Below, piece by piece: positions 13,869 to 26,700 of a stretch of DNA of 64,000 nucleotides. Source of the stretch: Siderastrea siderea (Eukaryota > Cnidaria > Anthozoa > Scleractinia > Rhizangiidae); contig OZ034978.1 in NCBI GenBank assembly GCA_964030785.1, forward strand, positions 12,389,953 through 12,453,952, in the 5' to 3' direction. The notes under the pieces were generated by a model. That model was not told the origin of the DNA. It saw nothing but the letters and a program-made list of their open reading frames with translations, and did not search any database. Within the stretch, counting starts at the first letter, position 1; each line of letters starts with the position of its first letter. Made by a program: the position numbers and the translations under genes.

Positions 13869-15399
13869 TATTATAATAAATTAGTTAATTATAAACAATT
13901 CCTAATCTGGACATGCTTTCTCGTGCGTGCTATGAAGGGGCCAAGGGAAATCCAGTCTTGAGATATTATTAGTTTGTTTTGGCTAGTCATTATGAATAAG
14001 CAAAATTCAAATGTGTATTAACTCTTCCTTTATTTCCTAATAAGACTAACAATTAATGTAGTGTACTGATCTCCCTACATCTGTACTTTAAATATACTTA
14101 GATAACAGTGATCCATATCAATGTATATATACAAAACCTCAAGTTATAATAAGATGGATCACTAAACTGTTGTTTTCGACAAAATGCCCTGCATATGAAT
14201 TGGTCAACTCGGGAGTCTTAGTCGTCTTTTCTTTCTCGGAGAAATTAGCTATACAGCTACCCTTGTAAATCCGAGGTGAAATAAAGGTGATGTTGTTGTT
14301 GTTGTTGATCCGCCGCTGATAAGATTGCTGCGTGTTTGCGCGAGTGCTATCGCGCGGGCTATCTTGATTCCTCTTTCCTTACGCAAGAAACGGCAATTTA
14401 CTGTAAAGTACAATTCCTGAATATATGTTATTAAAAGACAACTTCACATCGTCGCTTTAGTCGAAATCTACCCTAATCTCTGCTCTTTGGTGACAAAACG
14501 TGTACTCGAAAGAAAAATCACGACTGGACCATCCTTGAGTTTTGGAAGGGAACTCTGTGGTGTTCGCCGATTTAACAAGCTCTTCCTGTAAAATTATTCA
14601 TCACAAATCAGATTTGTTCTTCATTTATTGATTTACAGCAACAAATAGTTAAGTATACAATGTTCAAAGACTCTTTTGTAATTTTTTTCCTCAGGCGGAG
14701 CGCGCAAGCGAGGCGAACGCACGTACGCTCAATTCTTGATTTCGCCGCGCGCTCCACGATATAACAGAGAAAATGCGTTGACATCTTTCCTGTATTTCTT
14801 GTATTTAACAAACTTTCAGGCATGGAAATGTTTTCATAATTAGTTAAGTGAAGTTTACTTGGTGTTTGTAAAACAAAAACAAAAAACTTAATTTTTGTTT
14901 TAGTGGCACTCTTGTGATCAGTATGAAAAGCATTTAGCTAATTTGTTTGCACACAAACGAATAAGCTATATTTGTAATAGCCTCTAGTCCATTCTTCTCA
15001 GATCAAAGCAACCTATTTACAGTTGCTCTAAATCGAACAGCTTGTAGAAGTTAGTTTTGATCCCTTCAAGGAAATAACTGCTTTAGTTTGCGCTTAGGAC
15101 TTACCTGCAAGAGTTAATAACCGAGTTCACCTTTTACGGTTAGTTTTATTGAAGAATGGAAAAAAAGCAAAACAAAACAAAAGATGTGATGCAATATCAT
15201 GGAATCTTTTTCAAACTCTACAGTTTCGACACAAATTGTACATTCAGCAAGGAAGTCATTACTTTGTCAAAAAGTAGAGCATGCGGACAATTCCTGAAAA
15301 TAAAAACACGCAAATGGAAAAGTCGAGAATACGGGTCAAGTTATTACTTACCAATGTGAGGTTTTACGGTCACTGATTATGAATAGACTATGTTTTGCC

Positions 15400-16094
15400 G
15401 ACTTTGGCTGTGAAGTGCATCCGTCTGATAAATATATCAAGCTGCGATTCATAGTTACTGAACGGGTCTTAATTAAAAGCCTGTGGGCACTATTCAAAAT
15501 TCTTAGTGAGGTTGTATGGCTCGCTCCTTAAACTCATACCTGTTTTTAGACGAAAACATGTTCCTACCCTAATTTCAGGCCTGACTCTCAAAATCCTCCC
15601 CTTTTTTGAAGTCAAAATGGCAAAATCCTATACCTATTTTAGACTATTTGGCAAAATATAGCTCATTTCAGACCTAGATTACTTCCAAAGGGTTTGGGTT
15701 CCAGGGCTCCGGCCTAAAACAAACATTGCTCCAGGGATCCAGAAAATGAGAGATATTGTTTTGCAACGTAGCAAAAGGAAATGGAATAAAAAGCGCCACA
15801 TAGCTTCCACTTGATTGGTGGCACTTACAGCTTTATTTCGTCACAGTCTCAAAAGTTTTTGTAACTTCAGGTCTTGATGATTGCACAAAATTTTGGATTT
15901 ATCAACTGAGTTGATAAGGTAAATTGGCCACCGTAAAGAAATTGAAAGCTGATGTTTCGAGCGTTAGCCCTTCGTCAGAGCGAATCAAGGAACTGTGGTG
16001 TTGCATCTACACCGACGCAGCACCACACTTTCTCGATGACTGCAGATGAGATTTGAAAACAAACTACGTGTAGGTGAAAAATGAAGAAGATAAT
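15400..16094. repeat. Dispersed-repeat sequence upstream of CA-A unit
   Basis: 15770-15930 aligns with 30300-30496 plus 40767 onward (agcaaaaggaaa, then gctttattt, then ttggattta). It continues into gctgatgtttcgagcgttag followed by cccttcgtcag, a repeat-like sequence with a looser relative at 48130-48180. Confidence 0.5.
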
Positions 16095-16371
16095 AAAATC
16101 ACAACAGGAGTTCAGTCGGTATGGAAACATTGAAAATTAATTAAACAAGTTTACACTGTGTAATTATACGGTATGCAAGCTGGAAACAATGTCCAAAACA
16201 ATAGAATTCCAATCAGGGCCTGATAGGCGCGTGAACAAGTACTCAGTAGCCAATCAAAAGACAAAAATCGGCTTGAGGTTTGAGTAAGGTTGGTTGACCC
16301 AAAGATTACCTCACCACTGTTGGTTCACTGTTCGTGAAGAAGGTGTTTCGCATCAAGCTGTGCAACAGAAG
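16095..16371 (+). promoter_or_regulatory. Probable CA-A promoter and untranslated first exon
   Basis: This block aligns with 42105-42387 upstream of CA-B. Shared stretches include aacaatgtccaaaacaatag and the segments around taggcgcgt and gacccaaagat. Both end in a purine-rich sequence followed by a donor (gtaaaa at 16372; gtaaat at 42388). With the acceptor at 20681 this implies a 4.3-kb 5' UTR intron. The transcription start is not visible and the exon start is unknown. Confidence 0.5.
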
Positions 16372-17815
16372 GTAAAAGTTTCTCCAAATTTATGTTTGAA
16401 TATCTTCTTCGGTTTCTTCTTCCGGTAGTATAGCATTGTAGTTTTACCTCGTTTAATCTTAGTCTTCAGCTTCCTTGTAACAGTGTCCAGTATAGTTTTA
16501 AGTGTTAAGAAGGAGTGTTGCATGTTACGTAACTGAACAGAGTCTGTTCAGTCGGCAAGGGGTTTATTTTTTGCTTTGCGAGCTGCTTTTTCGAAGATCT
16601 CATCTTAAGAAGTTTGTTTGCTAGTTCCAAATCTTGTAATTGTTTAATTAGACATTTCAAGTGTGGATAGGCTCGTGCCTGTACACGACCAATCTCACTC
16701 GCGCCACTAGAAAGACAGGAATTTCACTGCCCTTTTGACAAGTTTCTTATATCTAACAGATGAAATTTGTTCTTGCTGAGGATAATGTTGTCTAATTACC
16801 GAGGCCCCAGTGTGATTCCTTGAGTCGCTTCGCAAGACACGTATTAAAAACACGATTCACCACACGCGGGAATGCATGCCATGCATGCTAGCGCTGAGTG
16901 TTCAAACTAAGTGCACACGATTAATTACAAATAACGCAGTCAGCTTCTAAAACCGTGAAGTAAACTTCTTTCAGATTTACTCGAATGCTCACACTTAATG
17001 GCTGGCGAGTTTTCTAGTTTTGCAGTCTCGTGCGACGATAGAGTGGACCAACGCCAACTCGCGTGTCTCGCGGGATCCCCTTGCGACACGCTCCAGTGAT
17101 GCGTGAGAAGTACCGTTGATACTGAAATCGAAATTGAAACTCGTTCATATCAATACTGCTAAGTCATTCGTTTTTAAATAACATTTATTTTCAAGTGCTC
17201 CCGGCAAGTTTTCTGAGGTGCCCGCCTTGCTGAAAATAGAAGTTAAACAACGTAATAAACAGCTACTAGGGGGCGTTTGCATAAAAATCTTATGTTTAGT
17301 CTGGTCTTACGTTGGTCGTTAATCATCGGACGCATACGCTTGACGTAGACCTGACGTTAGAGTGTGTCAGTGCACCATATGGTCCTGAGAATCCTAATAA
17401 CGACCGGTTTTCACCTGCAAATTTAGTAGCATGAACGAGTGACTGCATATTTCAGACTTGCCGCAGGTTTTTTAAAAACAAGGTAGGTACGAAATCATAG
17501 AGAAATTTTCGATTTGTTATATAAGCTCGCCAATACCAACATCAATCGGCAAAATAACCTTATTTGGAGCAATTAAACGGCGGCAGTTAGAGTTAGGCCC
17601 CTTAAACGCCTTATCTCTGTATTAGGCGCAGAGTTCGCGCCTGGCTAGTGCTTACATCGGACGTCCGCTTATGTGTGTGATCTGGTACAACGCGTAATAT
17701 TAATACCCTCCATTAAGTCACGAACGTACAGTATTTTTGGAAGCGACCCCATAGTGTTGATTGTGGTATATAGCAGGCTAAACCCAGTTGGCTGTTACCA
17801 GATTTTCGTCTTCAT

Positions 17816-19545
17816 AGCGGAGCCTGCGGGCAAAGCCCGCCAGCGGAGCTCCATTGCTAAGGAAATTTGGTAATGTATCGATGCGAAAAATTTTGGTTGA
17901 GACGTCAGCGTACGTCCGTCCATCCGTCCGTCCGTCCGTCCGTACAGACTCTGGGGGAGGGGGGGGGGGGGAGTCCCAAGGCAACCCGACTGGGAGTGGA
18001 GAATGCCATCTTTTCTTGGCGGGAAATCGCGCGGTGCTTTTGGGCAACCGGCGTTTTTCTTGGCGGGAAATCGCATGACCATCGTCGCTTTTGAAAAAGA
18101 GGTTTCTTTAAAAAGCTTAAGTTTATTTAGCAAAACGATTGTTCGACGGTACTGTAGTTTTAAACTTGAGAAAAAAACATTTAATACCTATAAATGGAAA
18201 GAAAAAGTTCAAAAGAATACTGGTAGTAGGCGAAAACTTCAAGTTACGAAAGCTGCCTTCAAAGGACCTCATCGCTTTGTTTTCTTCACGGCGGAGAGCT
18301 TGCCTTGTTCTGAAACACAACCGAGTAAGTGAAGTTTTTAAAGGGTTTAAGGTGTATGATTTTGAGTATTTATTACGGTCAAAGAAATTACATTTTGAAA
18401 TTGAATTTATGTCATTAGAAATGTGTCATTTACTTTTGACTTCAAAAAATTATTAGAAAACGAGCTCAGATTTGTGACAGATGTAGTTATAGAATATTTT
18501 GCCATGCTGGAAGTGTAATGCGAATTGCATTTAAGTATAAACTTACGGGTTTTCGAATAAACTTTTTCAAAAATGATTTCTCTGTTTATTATTTTGTGTT
18601 TGTTCATTCATAACAGTAGGTCAAAGCACAGTCGCAAGGCAACTGCACAAGCATCACTTACGGTGAATAATTGCTTTCAATTTTAACTGTCGGATCGGTT
18701 TGTGCAATTGTCGATTTTCTTGTCCTAGAACTTTTCAATAGTAAGCGAAGCAGTTGCCGGTTTAAGACTATTTTATCCGAAAAGCTTCCGAAAAACAAGT
18801 TTTTTTGCGTTCCTCAAAGCGCCTAACTTTAAATGGGCTTACTTCGCATCCGCAAAACTTATGCCATAATTTAAAGCGTGTTTGGTGTTTGCTCGTTTTC
18901 AATCTTGATGGTATAAATTTTGACCAGACTAATAGGGGCAGTTCATGTTATTTGTTAACTGAACATCCGAACGCGATGAAGATAACCCATTTACTTCAGA
19001 ACAAGTTTTATTTTGTTGTTGTACGTGAGCGCCGTTTCAAGTTCATTCAAGCCAACAGCCAATAATCCAAGGAGATTTGACAAGCCTTGACAGTTAATGA
19101 CAGGATATGGAAACATTTAAAAAACCAAGCGAGACTGCTCCTGAGTAAAATATGTGTTCAGTTTGATGCCCGAAAAAATTAAGCTGTGCTCAGCCTCTAG
19201 AATGACCTTTCGAGCTTGGTTTTACAGAACAGATCCTCAAAATCTTGGAGGACAATTCGGAACACTTTCGGGCTTTTTGAGAAACACTTTTCGAAAGGGA
19301 ACGAGCCAAAGAAAGCCCCGAAGTTTATTTCAGAGCGAAAAGTTTCAGGACTATTTTTGAGAAAAGAGCACCAGTTTATTCCTTGGAGGCTCCGCTTTTA
19401 GGCATGGCTAAATCTATATATTATTCAAGCAGTAGCGCTAAAAATTTGGAAAGAGACGGAAGACCTTGGGAGGGGGAGAGGGGGGTGAATTGACGCTAGT
19501 ATATGATTTCCTTGAGTCGTGAGTTATCGTTGAAAAGAAGAATGA
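17816..19545. mobile_element. Insertion in CA-A 5' UTR intron
   Basis: The CA-A and CA-B introns align up to gttt/attttcgtcttc (17810 against 43325) and again from about 19545 (against about 43430). The material between is only in CA-A. It contains (TCCG)n at 17916-17945, a G run, two ttggcgggaaatcgc words, and overlapping open frames of doubtful meaning. Confidence 0.45.
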
Positions 19546-20680
19546 AGAAAAAGTTCAATAAACTTTTTCAAGTGAATCAAGATTATTGGTCGGACGTTGC
19601 TAGTAAGCCAGCTTTCTATTTTCTTGAAAGTCTTTTTCTTAGAAGGGTCATGCTAATGTTATCAAACAAATGATACGATATTGACGCAATGCAAAGTTGC
19701 TCGGTCAACAACATCCGGGTTTTACTCTTCTTCGGTCACGTTCAATCAAAGTAAACGGAAAATAATGCAATACTGCGATTTCAAACTTCTCCTGGATTTC
19801 TGATACAAGCGAAACAAACAAATACGGCAACCTACTGTACATGTCATTAAGGAATTGAAGGAGAGCGGTCAAATTAAATTCCGTGGATCGACATTTAAAT
19901 GGCACTGATTACAGTGCTTTGGTCAGTGAAACTCGTCTCCCTAGCTGCAGCATTTTTCGTGGGAAAGCCAGGATTAAGTGGCGAAGAGGGTCGAACGAAT
20001 AAATAGATGGTGAACATTTTTGTCCAAAATGCCACAAACGCTGAGATATTCTCGGTGACTGCTGACCGCAGCTGACGAATACAATTATAAAGCGGTTTTC
20101 ACTGAACTGAGTCTCAAAAGTAAAGCGCGTGTTCTTTGACTTTGCTTTAAAACTAGCCCCCCCCCCCCCCCCAAAGAAAAGAAATGGTCGTTTTCTTGCG
20201 AACTATCTTTTTCATCTCAGAATCGTAACCCAGCAATCATAAACTTTTCAGTGTTGAAAAAGTTCTAATCATTTCATCGACAGAAGATAACTTAATCGAT
20301 AAAAAAAAACGCAAACAGTGGAAATTGTAAATTGAGGCATCGATAAAATGAAAGCGAGAAAAGTGGTGTGTTGTGTGACTTAGACATGAGACAAAGATCC
20401 ATTAGTTCCTCGTGCCTGATGCAAAAGTCCCCTATTGTTTTAAGTTTGCCTTTTCTCTATCCTTCCTGCACCCTCTAAATGTAGGGCGAACTTATTGGTT
20501 AACTTGAATCAAACTCATATCGTATCTCCTTGAGTTCACGGCATGGTGACTTACCATTCTTTCTGTTAAAAATTTTCGAAAGAACAATCGGAAAAAGTTT
20601 TTCAATAAAAATGTGTAAAACCTGTGTGTAGAGGGAATCACCTTAGGCAATTTCATGATTTCTTTTTTGTTTTTTCTCAG

Positions 20681-20769
20681 GGAAAGTCAAAGCCCGTCAA
20701 TCATGGCTAAATTTTTGTTGATGGTATTTGTATGTGTTACTGGAGTTTCATTTGCTCTGGCCGCTGACC
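20681..20769 (+). CDS. CA-A exon with start codon and signal peptide
   Basis: The ATG is at 20703. A pyrimidine tract ending in cag precedes 20681, so 22 nt of 5' UTR (20681-20702) probably belong to this exon and an upstream non-coding exon is spliced to it. The paralogue has the same 22-nt leader. An in-frame ATG at 20655 lies in the predicted intron tract and is not used here. The donor gtaagt is at 20770, phase 1. Confidence 0.85.
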
Positions 20770-23700
20770 GTAAGTTATTGGTTGCTAAGATTGCTGGTTA
20801 TTATTTGCTTTTTGTGGACTACCTGTTATTAGAGAAAAATTGGTCCAAAGTGCACACATGTGCTTTCACATTCAAGTGGATATGTGTAAATACTAATCTC
20901 CTAGGCCAGCAGTCATTTTTATTGACGACGAGCCCTTTGCCTACTATGTCCACTATGTAGACTATGGTTGAAGATAATAACGTCACGTCTTTATCTCTCC
21001 ATTTTTCATAATGTTCTTGCAAAGAACGCTTATGTACTCTTCCCCGACTTTGGAAAAATCGTTTTTATTTCTTTTCTTGCAAGTATTTTGATGAGTGCTT
21101 TTGAACTTTAAAACTTCGAAACCTTTCTTTCTAAGATAATTACGTCACTTCTTCATCTCTCCTTTTATTTTACTGCTTTTCTTGCAAGTCTTTTGATGAT
21201 TGTTTTAGACAAAATAAAAGCTTCGAAACCTTTCTTTCCAAAACTGTACAAGTTTACAGGAGTTTAACATGCTTGAAAATTTGACAGCCGAAATACTTTT
21301 CACCATGCACTGTGACTGGTCCTGAGCCATAGTCACGATAAAAACCTTAGCGTTTAAATTACGAACTTAAAATACTGATCTTTTCGTTGTTTGTATAACT
21401 GCGATGGCACTTACCCCACCGTTGTTTATATTTTGATCCAGCGTTCTACGATTTTTGGAGAAAATAGAAGGTTTACGCACGGGCTAGTTTAATTAAGTCC
21501 TGTTATTAACTAAAAGGTAGTTTACTGTTTGTTTTCCTTTTAGCATGGAGCTACGACATAAATGCAGCAGATGGTATGCCTTTTTTCCTTTTTTTTCTGT
21601 TTCTTTTTCAAAGTTGCCCTCTTGCCCTCTTTTTGTTTAAGCAATGTCCCGTCGCACAGAGGGCCCTTTGTCTGAAAAGGAATGATAATGTGCGCTATTT
21701 GCTATTCGGTTCATACGTTGAAAGAACAGGAAGTTTTATGTTCAATATAACATCCCTATTTCGATTTTGAATTACCGTAAACGCTCTAAAAAGCCCCCCT
21801 TTTGGATGTCGGGTTTTGTAATAAGCCCCCTCCCCCTTCCCTCATCTACAACCTATGCATCAAGCCAATGTGACTGATATATGTTTCAGCCACTTTATTG
21901 AGAAATTTGGTCTTTCAATTTCCAGAGTTATCATCAGGGTATAAATGATGTTTTAATTGAAATTCAGTGCTACACTTATTATTTCTGTCCCTTTTAGTCA
22001 GCGATCTAAAAGAACGTTGGTACAAAAAATGGTTGAAGTTGTCATTGATTTTATGATTTTGAATTACCCCTCTTCTCTATTAAGCCCCCTTTTTATTAAA
22101 TAAGGCCTGAAGTTAAATAAGCCCCCCCCCCCCCCAATGCGAGGGCTTATACAATACGATAGAGCTTTTACGCTAAGTTGAGAGTCTGTATTCTGGTCTG
22201 AAATATGTGGTTAGTTCTCATTGCTTAGGTGGCCGGGGTAAACTTACCAGTTTGGGAACAAAAGTTCACTATTTTCTATACTCCTTCCTAGGTATAAGCA
22301 TATCACATCAATTCACATAAAGTTACAATGAAATGACATTGCATTAAAACGATGATTTATACTTGCAACCAAAAAACTCTGGTTGTTTCATTAAAACGAG
22401 GCAGCAAAAATAAAAACAAACAAACAAACAAACCAAACAAAACAAAACAAAACAAAAGACCTGAAAAAACTAGATATAAATGGTCACCAATACCATTGTC
22501 TAATCCAGGTCCCGACCATTGGCCTGGCGATTGCGGCAGCGGCTCCAGCCAATCGCCCATAAACATCGTCACCAGTTCAACAAAGTATGATTCAGGACTG
22601 GGCGCTTGGAACCTCGTCAACTACAACAATAAGCCAGCGGGCGATTTCACAGGTAGCAACAACGGCCACACCTTGCAGGTTTCGTTCGATCCTCATTTTT
22701 ACAACGTGAGTGGAGGTGGTTTGACAGGCACTTACACCACAGTTCAGTTTCATCTTCATTGGGGATCGATGAACACTTCAGGATCAGAACATACTCTGGA
22801 CGGCCATCGATTCCCTGCTGAGGTCTGTATATCCTGTAGGGGTACCGTATATACCGTACGGGTACTGTATGTACTCTAGGGGTACTATGTATACCGTACG
22901 TGTGTGTGCTATAAATATCGCCGGTAAGGGTACCCCGTGTAGTAGGATTTCAGTTGTTATCATTAATGAACCTGACACTAGTCAGAAAGGTGTTTTGAAT
23001 TGATCATGAAAAGGTTTGTTAAGGGTGCTGCATATAACGTGAGAGCTACTGCATATACCGAAGGCGTACTGCAAAAATCGCAGGGCACTGTATATATACC
23101 AGGGGGACTGCATTGCGGGCGTACTCTATATACCGTAAGGTATTTAATGTACCAATGGGGTACTGTATATGGTGTGACTAGGTGGTGTATGTGAAAGTGA
23201 TGGGGTTGAGCGAAAGAAGCCGTAAATCGTAACCCACCAAGAACAGCATGTCCAGCTGATGAATCTACCCTTCAAACATAAAACAAACATTGGCTGAAAT
23301 TTGACACATTGTTGGAATTCAAACAGCCTAGCTTTTTGTGAAAATCATTTGCCAAGCAGCATAAGAACATAAGACGAAAGTGTTCGGTACTTCCGCTCGA
23401 AGTTATCTTCAGGTTCGTTCCCGAAAAGGTGTTGGTTGTCGAAAAAGCTGATGTTTGCAGACAAATATCTGGGCCAATAAATTAAAGCTACAAGTAGCTT
23501 AATTAATTGAAGTGTTATTACGTTTTCTTGGGATGAGCGTGCTCTTGAGCATTTTCATTGCTATAACCTGTATTGTCGGTTTGTGTATCTTTATTTACTT
23601 GGATACAGGTATGCCAACTTCGTCATGCATGAGGCCACTAGTCACACAAGACGTGAACAACTGTACAACTCACACAAGACGTGACTCGTTTTTCTTGGCT

Positions 23701-26700
23701 AAACACTGTGAATTCTTCAAGACGCAAGTTTGTTCTAGCGTGACAATGAAAGAAGTTATCATGAAAGAAGTTCCCGTCGGTTTGGAGAGATTCTAATGAT
23801 TACATGGTCCAGCGTTGAATAGCACTAATTTGAATGAAAACACTACTTGATTTTTGGCTATATATCGAGAATTCCGAGCGACAAAAATTGTCTTCGTAAA
23901 AACTGCAATATAATCTGTGAACTCTTTGAAGCATTGCGAGCATCAATGCAGTATCAATCCAGTGTTTGTTCATTGGAGAACGATTCGTGGTAATTTCATT
24001 CACTACATAGTAGAAATCTGATTACTTGAAATATCGTGGAAAAAACTTGTATAAATTTCTCGAGCTATCAATTTATTGTGATCAAATTAAGAGTAAAAAG
24101 TGGGGGAAACCGCTTTTGAGTAACCAAGAGGTTCGAGCTCGTTGGGGCTCTAGTTTTCGGGATTCTACTGTAGTGTACTGTAAAAGCTCTATTAAGCGCC
24201 CCCTCTCTTTTAAACCCCCTTTTGGAAGCCGTATTTTGTAACAAGCCACCCCTCTTCATTAGGCCCCCCCTCCCCCAGTTTAAAATATCAGTAAAATGAT
24301 CTCTATCAAGCCTTTATTATGTCTTCCAGCCAGTTTGTTGGGGAATTTGGTCTTTCATTTCCTAGAAGTACCATTATATTAGAGTATAAATTATACTTTA
24401 GTTGTAATTCTGTGATACTAGACCATTTTTGTCCCTAATAGCCAGCGATCTAGAAGAATTTTTGCCAAAAATTAATTTAAGCTTTTAATAAATTTATGAT
24501 TTGAAATAAGCCCCCGTCTGTATTAAGCCCCCCTCTCTAATAAGCCCCCCTTTCTGAAGCGGAAAATTAAATGCCCCCCTCCCCCGAGGGGCTTAATAGA
24601 GCTTTTATGGTAAGAGCTTAAGTCACGACCACAAGTTTACGAACACGTCACGCGACACTCGTAAAGTCAAGTAGTTTTGACGGTAATGGACTGTGACTGA
24701 ACCACCTGGAACATTTTATAGCTGGCTTTTTAGGAGCCTTTTTTATAGCTTTTAATAGTCGTAGGGTCAAGTAAACTGCTTTTAGACAGTTCAGTGTCTG
24801 TTAAAACTATAGCCGTTGGATTGGACAAATTCGTATGATCATTGACGTTAATTATCGTTTCTACTTGACCTCAATTTACAGATTCATTTTGTCAGCTACA
24901 ACACCAAGTACAACAACATCAGTACAGCTTTAGGCCAGGCAGATGGATTGGCCGTTCTTGGTGTCTTTCTCGAGGTATGTAAGTCAAAGATCCTCAGTAA
25001 CCCCTCAACAGTAGAGAAAAAAATGTAAGCATATTAACTCTTCTTTTAAAAATGTCGCGTTTTTCGTTGAGGATAAGCTCAAATGTAGACGTTTTAATTT
25101 TTGGCGATTTGAGCCTCAAAACGTTGTTGAAGACGTTCTTGCGTAGTTTTAAGTTAAATGGAGCTTAAATGATGCCTTTCTCAAAGTATCGTATATTAGC
25201 CATAGAGCCTTAGTAGCCCTTCCCACTTAGAGTCAAACTGTGTTCATATGTACTTTGCTCTATAAGAACGTCTAATTTTTAGTTAAGGCAGAGCCGGGAT
25301 CAGGGGACGTTCATTCGTTTTTGGCGGTTTGAGCCTAAACGTTCTTAAGCAGTTTTAGGTTATACAGAAAAGTGGTGCAATCAATGTTGAAATTGTTTTA
25401 ATTGAATTCGTTTTCCTTCTAGGTTGGTCAAACTGAAAATGCTGGTTATCAGAAGTTCTTGTCTTACACCAGCCAACTAGAAAACAAAAGTAAGGGTCTT
25501 TGTTCATTTTATAAAGAGCAGTGTTTTATGACTGTTGCTACAGAAGAGTACCCTTCGCATCTGGAATCTTTCATTTTTTTGACCGTTTTTTTTTTAATTC
25601 CTCAATCCTTTCCTTCATAGGTTCCGAAGTAAACATTCCAGCCTTTGAGCTTAATCCACTTCTTCCTGCCGACAAGTCGAAGTATTACCGGTATAGCGGC
25701 TCTCTCACCACCCCCGACTGCAACGAGGTTGTCACCTGGACTGTTTTCAATCACACTGTTGAGATATCGCAGGCTCAGGTAAAACTATTTACCTTTCGTC
25801 AGTTTTTGTGGCTGCCATTGTTTTCTTTCTCGTTGTTATTGCTGTTGTTGATGTTGTCGTTACTGTCGTTGTCGTTGTTGTTGTATTGAAGCATTTGTAC
25901 CCCAGGGGTTGGGGTACTCCGGATTTCAAGTGACGGGGAGGTGCGAAGGATTTTTTTCTTTGGGGGGGGGGGGGGGTTGAAATTATTGAAATTATTTTTT
26001 CGGCAGTTTGTAAGAATGACTGATAGATCTGGGAAAGTTTATTTCGATAGTATGATAAATAAGTAACCAAACAAACAGTACTCAGTTGTTCTTAATTTAA
26101 TCCCTTCCGGGTACTTGAAGGCTCCTAAATTCAGTATGGGATTTCATTGGGTTTCATTTTTGTCCAAGGGATTTTTTTAAAATTTATATCCCCATACTGC
26201 ACTTCCCTGTCACTTGAAATACAGAATACCCCCCCCCCCCCTTCCGGACTTGCACTCACACAATTCAAAGTTTTGTAGCGACAAAGGCCAAAACACTACC
26301 AAAACTTGTAATTAATAAAGAAGTACAACTGGTAGCAAATCCATTGTCTGATTTATCAAGTAACAAGGTGAACATGGGCGTGTTGAAATAATCTTGAAGG
26401 TGAAATGGATAGATGGAGAAAATCCTTAAGAGTGAACTTTGAAATTCAAAGCTAGCAAACTGTACTTTCTTACAGTACTGATCAGGTTTTTAACATTGTA
26501 GTTTTATAACGGCTTCTGAAAGTTTTTTACCTGTTTTGAGGTCGGCCGCCCTTATTATTGAGATGGAAAAGTCACCAGGATTTTACTGCTTTCTGTAAAA
26601 AGCTGTGCTTTGAAGCAAGTCCGGTAGAGAATTACTGAAAATTCATTGACGGACGCCAGGAACAACAGTTAACAGCTTTAGGCGAAATTGCTGTCGTCTA

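Larger units (their letters stand above)
10570..15400. repeat. Segmental duplication, copy 2
   Basis: Tandem partner of 5870-10520. It has its own insertions (11312-11739 and 12163-12551), absent from copy 1. Divergence is high, so the event is older than these insertions. Confidence 0.7.

Noticed and set aside
17778..18133. Overlapping frames on both strands around the (TCCG)n and G run
   Set aside because: Low-complexity composition, overlapping in several frames, and located in an intron insertion.
22352..22879. 175-aa frame with CA residues as an intact single-exon gene
   Set aside because: It reads from intron 2 through exon 3 into repeat sequence; the true exon is 22509-22822, as the paralogue shows.
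23258..23280. ctgatga...caaac as a hammerhead ribozyme core
   Set aside because: The GAAA half of the core and the flanking stems are missing.
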